From Metarhizium brunneum (taxonomy: Eukaryota > Ascomycota > Sordariomycetes > Hypocreales > Clavicipitaceae), in NCBI RefSeq assembly GCF_013426205.1, contig NC_089422.1, positions 8,087,001 to 8,151,000 of the forward strand: a stretch of 64,000 nt of DNA, read 5' to 3'. The position numbers and the translations under genes are program-made. Within the stretch, counting starts at the first letter, position 1. Each line of letters opens with the position of its first letter. The notes under the pieces were generated by a model. It had not been told where the DNA came from and did no database searches. It saw only the letters and a program-made list of their open reading frames with translations. Below, piece by piece: positions 58,568 to 64,000 of this stretch.

Positions 58568-59167
58568 TTAGTCTTCTCCCAAGCTCTCACGAACACATTT
58601 TCGGCACCTCTTCCTGAACTCCTTGTGCTTCCCCTCCCTCTCCTCCCGCAGCAGCCTCGCAGCCTCCACATTCGCAGGGCTCTCATCGTTGGGGCTATGG
58701 AACAGGCTGATCGTGCTGAGAAGAATGGTTTCCGGGGATTGAACAGGGCTCCACCGCTCAGCGGCGGTTTCGTAACCATATTCATCGTCCTCGGGAGGAT
58801 GTAGGATGGATATGCAGAGGTTGCCGTTCTCGTAGATGTTCGGATGGAAGGGGATGGGCGTTTGGAAGGTCAGAGACGGTGGCATGTGCGGGTATGTTTG
58901 AGGGAAGACCATGCGGGCTCGAAAGTTGCCTCCTGCAGAGCGTTAGTTTCGCGGTAATACCGGAGCCATGGGCAGTGCCACGGGTTGAAGGGAAGGCGCA
59001 CCGCCGTAGTATTTGCAGTCGTCGTTTATCATTAGCATCACTTCCCATTCGAATATGTTGCTGTCGTTGACGAGTCCGCAGGAGATGCCGGGCAGGTCTT
59101 TGCCCGTTTGGATCTCCTTGAGCTGGCGCTTTAGGAGGGAGGCGGCCGGGGAGGTGGTTGAGGCCAT
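58568..59167 (-). CDS. Ubiquitin-conjugating enzyme E2 (Ubc15/Ubc7 class)
   Basis: Exons 59002-59167 and 58568-58932 give 176 aa; the intron 58933-59001 has GTGCGC and CTGCAG. The UBC fold is complete: H85-P-N87 and the catalytic Cys95 in ENGNLCISIL. It is followed by the acidic insert HPPEDDEYGYE (about 100-110), which marks the Ubc7/Ube2g and Cdc34 class. ERWSPVQSPETILLSTISL and the SPANVEAARLLREER helix follow. UBE2G1-like relatives act in ER-linked and other degradation with RING ligases. The exact orthologue (Ubc15 versus Ubc7) is not settled by reading alone. Confidence 0.9.
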
Positions 59168-59573
59168 GGCTGCGACGGGGATTCAACGGGGTTTCGACGG
59201 TCGGTACGGGGGATGTCTTTTGTGCTGATTCGTGGGGGGCGGAGGATGGGCCAGAGCCTTGCATGCGGTGTTGTAGATCTAGTCGTCAACGGTATTTGCA
59301 GTTGAGGAAGAGGGCAAGTGTTCAAGTGGTCAAGCCATGGACTGGTCAATGGTGGACTCGAGGTTGAGGATGGTGGGGGCGGATGGCGGCGGCAGTTTCC
59401 TTTTGGCGGGGAATATTGAACATCGCGTTTCCAAGCTCCCTCATGGCATTTTGTGGTGAGGACCAAATTCGAGCGAGGCTTGAACCTTGGCCTCGTTCAC
59501 CTATCGTCTTGGCCCAGCGACACCGCAAAAACGTTTCAGCGCGCTAGAGTATCTCCGTGGCTACTGGCGCTGA

Positions 59574-60063
59574 TCAAATCAAAGGCGGATTTCTCAACGA
59601 AGCGGCCACCACCATTGCGACGGGCTATGCGTACTTCAAAACTCGGCACCCGTACATAGCGTTACCTGTGCTTTCTACGTCAATGTCGCTCAGACCAACG
59701 GTGCCCGCCGCAGCTGCGAAGGAAGTGGTGACGTATCCGATATCACTCTTAGCTCTACCAGACACAACTACAACCCTGACACCATTAACCATGGCCGATT
59801 CTACATCGGTTTGGCAACTTCCAATGCAAGAACCCTTGCCATTTGAGATGGCAAGGCTGGCTTTATCGCGTCCATTCTCGTAATCAAGATTATCCAACAA
59901 TATCAACTTTGCGAGAACTCACTCCCTGCTAGTTCTGGGACATGCGAAACTTTAAACCCCTTTCCCAAAAGGTGTGCACCGCAATCATGTGTCGGCGACT
60001 TTTGTGAGCTGACGCTTGGTCAAGTCTCATCTCACTTTCGCGGCCTAATACTTTCATTATAGA
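59574..60063 (+). pseudogene. Interrupted coding-like stretch (secreted-type protein remnant?)
   Basis: In one plus-strand frame there are about 163 codons from 59574 to the stop at 60061-60063 with a single internal TGA at 59844-59846. Around 59643-59843 third positions are almost all C or T, typical of expressed fungal genes. The sequence reads protein-like (VTCAFYVNVAQTNGARRSC, then TRHNYNPDTINHGRFYIGL). After the stop comes a Cys-rich part (YQLCENSLPASSGTC, CAPQSCVGDFCEL). No start codon or signal peptide is in frame, but another frame upstream (59557-59640) is also coding-like. This suggests a decayed gene, or one with a missed intron. The family was not recognised. Confidence 0.35.
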
Positions 60064-60355
60064 AAATTCCTCCATCAATAGCGCCACCGTATGTATGTAT
60101 TTTGTGCAACCAACATGTACGGTGGCAAACGCACGCTAGGGTATCAGGTTTCGCTTGCTCAACTGCATCACGGACCTACGGCCCTGCGGAATGCAACGAT
60201 GCCGCGCTCCCACCTTCTCCGATGTCTGGCAGGTCGAATTTGTGTCCACAAATAGCCGGTTTATCGAGTCAGTTTCAACCCACAATAAGCCGTCACACAA
60301 CAGCTTGAAACACTTGACAACTTTGTGGGCCTTAGTATTGAGTCTTGACTGCCTT

Positions 60356-60363
60356 TATATAAA
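60356..60363 (+). promoter_or_regulatory. TATA box of the MFS gene
   Basis: TATATAAA lies 76 bp upstream of the start codon at 60439. Confidence 0.45.
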
Positions 60364-60438
60364 CACTGACCATAAGGGGGTTTATTCTTGTGATGGCTGC
60401 TATTATCAGAGAATGTTGGCAAGACGAAACAAAGGCTC

Positions 60439-62475
60439 ATGGAAATCATGGATGCGACTAGCACTTCAAAGACAACAGAGATGGTGACCGACACACCTCG
60501 CCAAGAAGATGGCCTCAACGAAAAGTCCAACTCTAGCAGCCAGGTGAATCTGGTTTACAGTGATGCCTCCCAAGAGCCTGAGATCCATCTTCGAACCTAC
60601 ATTGCTGTTGTGGCCATGCTGCTTCTCAACTATGTTCAAATTATTGCCCTCCAAGGGCCTCCACTGGTGGCAAGTGAGACAATCCGGGCTGTGCCATTTC
60701 GAAGCGCTAACTTTTGCTTCAGCTAGATAATATGGGAAAAAGTCTTGGAAATCCCGCTGCCCAGGCTTGGATTCCCACTGCCTTGTCTTTGGTTCAAGCG
60801 GTTCTTGCGCCCGTCATCTCGTCAGCGTCCGACACTTTCCAAGCCCGAAAGCTAATCCTGGTCGTGGGCTGTGTGATATCATTCATCGGGTCGGCTGTTG
60901 CTCCTGGCTCACAGAGCATATATCGACTCATCGTCGCGCAGATTCTAATTGGATTTGGCTTCTCTTCCACGGCCCTTGCATACAGCGTGCCAAGCGAGAT
61001 CTTGCCCAAGAAATGGAGGCCAAGTGAGTCCTCCGATTTGACGATACCAGGTAGAACAATAACTAACGTGGAAACAGTGGTGCAGTCTATTGTCAACATT
61101 GCAGCAGCCCTAGGGGCATGCTCGGGGCCTCTCATCATGGGGGCACTTTCTCGTAGTGACCCTATGAATGGTTGGCGTAATTACTATGTTAGTTGCCACC
61201 TTTACATATTTTCCCTCCAACTAATGGAATGGCCACCCCTTGACAAGACGTATCTCTAACTCGCGGCAGTGGATGCAAATGGCCATGTGGGGGTTAACAG
61301 CAGTTTCTATTCTCATCGGCTACCGACCTAGAAAGCGATATACCGTCTACAATGAAATGTCTCTGAGTCAAAAGATCAAGGCCCTTGACTTGATTGGAGT
61401 AGGACTCTTTGCCTCCGGCCTCACTCTATTCCTGGTAGGACTTAACCTAGGAGGCGGGCAGTTTGCTTGGACGGACAAAAAGGTCCTTGCAACTCTGATT
61501 ATAGGACTTGTCACGCTGCTAGCTTTCATTGTTTATGAGTGGAGAGGAACCAAGGTTGGTATCGCACACCACGATTTGTTTCGCAAAGGGGTCAGTTCTG
61601 GTCGAACCTTTTCCCTATTTATCGCCCTCATGTTCATCGAAGGCATCATGTTCTTTGCTTTTTCCATCTTCTACCCTGTTCTGTAAGTTGAGTATTTCCA
61701 AGCAGAATACTATATGCCACTAACGTAATATACTAGGACAACCTCTCTATTTGAACAAGACCCCTTGCTAGTAGCCGCGCGCGCCCAACCCTTTTGGATC
61801 GCCTGCGGAATATCAACCCTCGTCTGGGGCTACTGGAGCATCAAGGCCAAGTCCATCCGAGTTCCTCTCTCGGTGGCGTTTCTCATCTTTACCGGCGGCA
61901 CCGTCGGGTTCGCCACCATTCAGCCAGACGACTCGCTGAGCACCTGGTTCTTTGCTGGCGTCTCAGGAATTGGGTTTGGTGGCCCTCTCATCTTGATTAT
62001 TACCGGCATCCAACTTGCAACACCGCATGCGCTCATTGCAACGGCAACGGCACTGGCTATCACAAGTCGTGCTGTCTCAGTGGCAGTGTTTACGGTCATC
62101 TTTAGCATTGCCTTCACCGAACGGCTTCAGCCAAACATTGCCAGTCAGGTGCCTATGGCCGCACTCAAGGCCGGGCTCCCAGCGTCGTCAGTGGAAGCTT
62201 TTGTCGGGGCGTTGGCGGCTAGGGACATGGCGGCCCTCTCGCAAATTCAAGGTGTCACGCCTCAAATCATCGCCGCTGGCATTCAGGCCCTGAAACAGGC
62301 GTTTGCAGACAGCATTCGGGTGGTTTTTATTATAGCTGCTCCGTTTGGGGCTCTTGCTTGCCTTCTCTGCTGGTTCTTGGATGACCAAAGCAAAGAGATG
62401 AACTATAGAGTTGATGCGCCAATTGAGGATTTGCATGCGCGTGCTCGAGCGTCAGATGCTGTTATTGGGCCATGA
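60439..62475 (+). CDS. MFS transporter of the TRI12/siderophore type
   Basis: Exons 60439-60673, 60727-61023, 61078-61187, 61270-61682 and 61737-62475 give 597 aa with about 12-14 membrane helices. A hydrophilic N-terminus of about 50 residues precedes TYIAVVAMLLLNYVQIIALQ. The family's core follows: NPAAQAWIPTALSLVQAVL, SDTFQARKLIL, GFGFSSTALAYSVPSEILP, KKWRP, and later IEGIMFFAFSIFYPVL. The same layout occurs in fungal trichothecene efflux pumps and siderophore carriers, so export of a small metabolite or iron-chelate transport is likely but unproven. For intron 1 I chose donor 60674 and acceptor 60726 because GPPLVANNMGKSL then aligns in length with relatives; acceptor 60722 is an alternative. 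The gene stands beside AT-rich DNA. Confidence 0.9.
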
Positions 62476-63329
62476 ATGGAGAGAAAGCTGTACAATAGGG
62501 AGTATTCTTGGTGATGAGCGAAATTCCTTTTTCCTGGGGAAAAGAAGATGGGTTAAATGGGAGTGTTTACGAATATAGTAAATATAAATAAATTTTTGTC
62601 TTGTTTTATATTCTTTCTCTGTGATACGGGGAATCTAGTACATGGTATTATTATTTCTTTAGCTAGTATAATTAATGTATTATAATACGTTCTGTGTTTT
62701 TCTCGCGGTATATTATAGTTTTATAGCCTAGTACTTTTTCAACAGCTTCTAGATCATCCGTTCTAAAGTCCATAATAGCTGGCATATTTAGCCTTCATCA
62801 TCTTGAATATTAAACGTTTTTAGTCTTCTTAAGGCCCTTGGGGACAAAGGCGTCTTGTCTATATAAAGCAGCGGGAAGTCTTTAGGCCTAGAAGCCCAAG
62901 ACTTCAACTAGGTCATCGAGTCCTTGTGTACATAAGTAACTATCGTCAACTTCGAGTCCGTGTGCCAGTTGTAAAGAAGGGTTACAGGTAGACACTTTTA
63001 GTTATCAATCACTCCCGTCACATGTATTCCCAAATAACTACTCGAAAACTCATCTCCTATTCACTCTATACCCCTCTCGTTTTGACACAGTTGGTAAATA
63101 ATTCAGGAGTTCCATTCGCATTCTTCACAATTTAGTTATACTACTCTACTTCAGCGCCGATTTTCTCCCCTTCCCCCCCTTTACCATTCAGACAGTCTTG
63201 TATTCGTCACTGCGCTCGCCTCCTCAGCATTCTTGATTCACTAAGTAAAGGAACGTGTATACTCCTCTATCTAGCCAAGCAATTGCCTACTGGCCTAGAA
63301 AAGAGGCCTCGATTCTGCAAAGACGCGAC
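62476..63329. other. AT-rich interval after the MFS gene
   Basis: From 62560 to about 62830 the DNA is strongly A/T-rich with many TA steps (for example TATAATACGTT, TATATTATAG), unlike the coding DNA around it. This could be repeat-induced point mutation of an old repeat or simply flanking DNA. No transposon ORF could be read. Confidence 0.45.
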
Positions 63330-64000
63330 TCAACGGAAGAGCGTTAGTTTCGCGTCTAACGGGACCCATAACATCTCATCGTCACACCCGGGCAGTTGTG
63401 TCAGTACGTTAAAGATGGCAGAGTAGTGGGAACCTAGCAACAACTGGAGTTGACGCGGGTCAAATTGCGACAATTGGAATCTTGCCTGATCCCGGCGCGA
63501 GTTCCATTCACAAAGTATTCTTGCATGGTCCGTTTTGGTTACCGTGAACTTGGTGCCAAAATTAAAATCTAACTCCTCCTCTTCATAAGCAATGTCGCCG
63601 GCGTCCCAGAGGGATTCAAGCTGAGCCCTGAGGTGGTCGGAAACTGCGGCATTTTTGGAAAATGATCCAACACGTTGCGTAGGGCTGCGAAGAAAGGTAT
63701 TCAGACGCCCGCACTTGGAGCAACCACATGGCACATGGCTTAGAGCTAGTGTTGCGTTCTTGAGAGGCTTTTTCCCTACATATATCTTGACAAAGGCGCT
63801 TAGAATGACTGAAAAGAGAGTTTGACAATGCACCGAGTGCAGGGGTATGCCGCGGGAGAGTAAAACGGGAATAATCGAGTGTAGAAACGGCAACCACAAG
63901 GTGGGAAATTCCGTGCTTTTAATATTTGCAGCGCCCGCAGTGATCTTGGAAATGAGTAGTGCCATGAGATTATCCGTTTCGGTGCTGATATGGACGACGT
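63330..64000 (-). CDS. C-terminal part of a large fungal protein, possibly of the 2OG-Fe(II) oxygenase group (partial)
   Basis: The minus-strand frame is open from the right edge to a stop at 63330, about 223 codons; the residues before the ATG at 63965 (VVHISTETDNL) continue the same frame, so the true start lies outside. The segment E-F-P-T-L-W-L-P-F-L-H-S, then YVGKKP, then C-G-C-S-K-C-G-R-L-N-T-F-L-R-S-P resembles the conserved C-terminal region of fungal proteins that carry an N-terminal prolyl-4-hydroxylase-like 2OG-Fe(II) domain. That catalytic domain is not in the window, so the call rests on memory of this tail and is only moderate. Confidence 0.55.
   Translation of the reverse strand, partial: VVHISTETDNLMALLISKITAGAANIKSTEFPTLWLPFLHSIIPVLLSRGIPLHSVHCQTLFSVILSAFVKIYVGKKPLKNATLALSHVPCGCSKCGRLNTFLRSPTQRVGSFSKNAAVSDHLRAQLESLWDAGDIAYEEEELDFNFGTKFTVTKTDHARILCEWNSRRDQARFQLSQFDPRQLQLLLGSHYSAIFNVLTQLPGCDDEMLWVPLDAKLTLFR

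Larger units (their letters stand above)
59168..60438. other. Interval between the E2 and MFS genes
   Basis: It contains the E2 promoter, the interrupted coding-like stretch at 59574-60063 and a TATA box of the MFS gene. No intact gene was found. Confidence 0.45.

Overview
The window reads as nuclear chromosomal DNA of a filamentous ascomycete. Most genes carry one to four short introns (about 50 to 150 nt) with GTRAGT-type donors and CTAAC-like branch sites. Intergenic gaps are kilobase-sized, codon third positions favour C/T, and the gene content (HIS5, PPG1, AFG1, GPI8, DPH5, SNU23, ALG1, a Ubc15/Ubc7-type E2, a TRI12-type MFS carrier) is fungal. Protein resemblance suggests Hypocreales, perhaps a Clavicipitaceae member such as Metarhizium; that is inference from memory, not a search. 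No tRNA, rRNA, CRISPR array or intact transposon was seen.

Layout. 1-9.6 kb: HIS5 (cut by the left edge) is divergent from a glutamine-rich SNF11/SSXT-like protein. Then come a secreted class C beta-lactamase-type serine hydrolase, a pyridoxamine-phosphate oxidase and a cyclin-box protein. 9.6-13.2 kb has no supportable gene. 13.2-19.4 kb holds three consecutive minus-strand secretory genes: two Asn/Gln-rich secreted proteins of similar design and, between them, a GPI-anchored-looking protein. 21.1-23.6 kb: a small membrane protein is divergent from the PP2A-like phosphatase PPG1. 27.6-28.5 kb: a bZIP factor. 28.4-34.4 kb is gene-poor, partly AT-rich and contains a broken coding-like stretch.

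34.4-37.7 kb: a GPI-type cupredoxin whose copper ligands look lost, then the mitochondrial AAA ATPase AFG1. 37.6-42.3 kb is empty. 42.3-59.2 kb is housekeeping-dense: a membrane SH3 protein, a TFIIIC subunit, GPI8, an F-box-like protein, DPH5 divergent from SNU23, ALG1 and an E2 enzyme. 59.5-60.1 kb carries an interrupted coding-like stretch. 60.4-62.5 kb: a TRI12-type MFS transporter, then AT-rich DNA and the 3' part of a gene resembling fungal 2OG-Fe(II) oxygenase proteins, cut by the right edge.

The genes do not form one pathway. GPI8 and ALG1 both serve the ER glycosylation/GPI route that the window's own GPI-type proteins would need, but they are not adjacent. The least expected signals are the trio of secretory genes with tiny last exons, a 9-mer (TACTCCGTA or its complement) found ten times outside genes, the ligand-poor cupredoxin, two neighbouring inverted repeats at 17.9 kb, and two decayed coding stretches.
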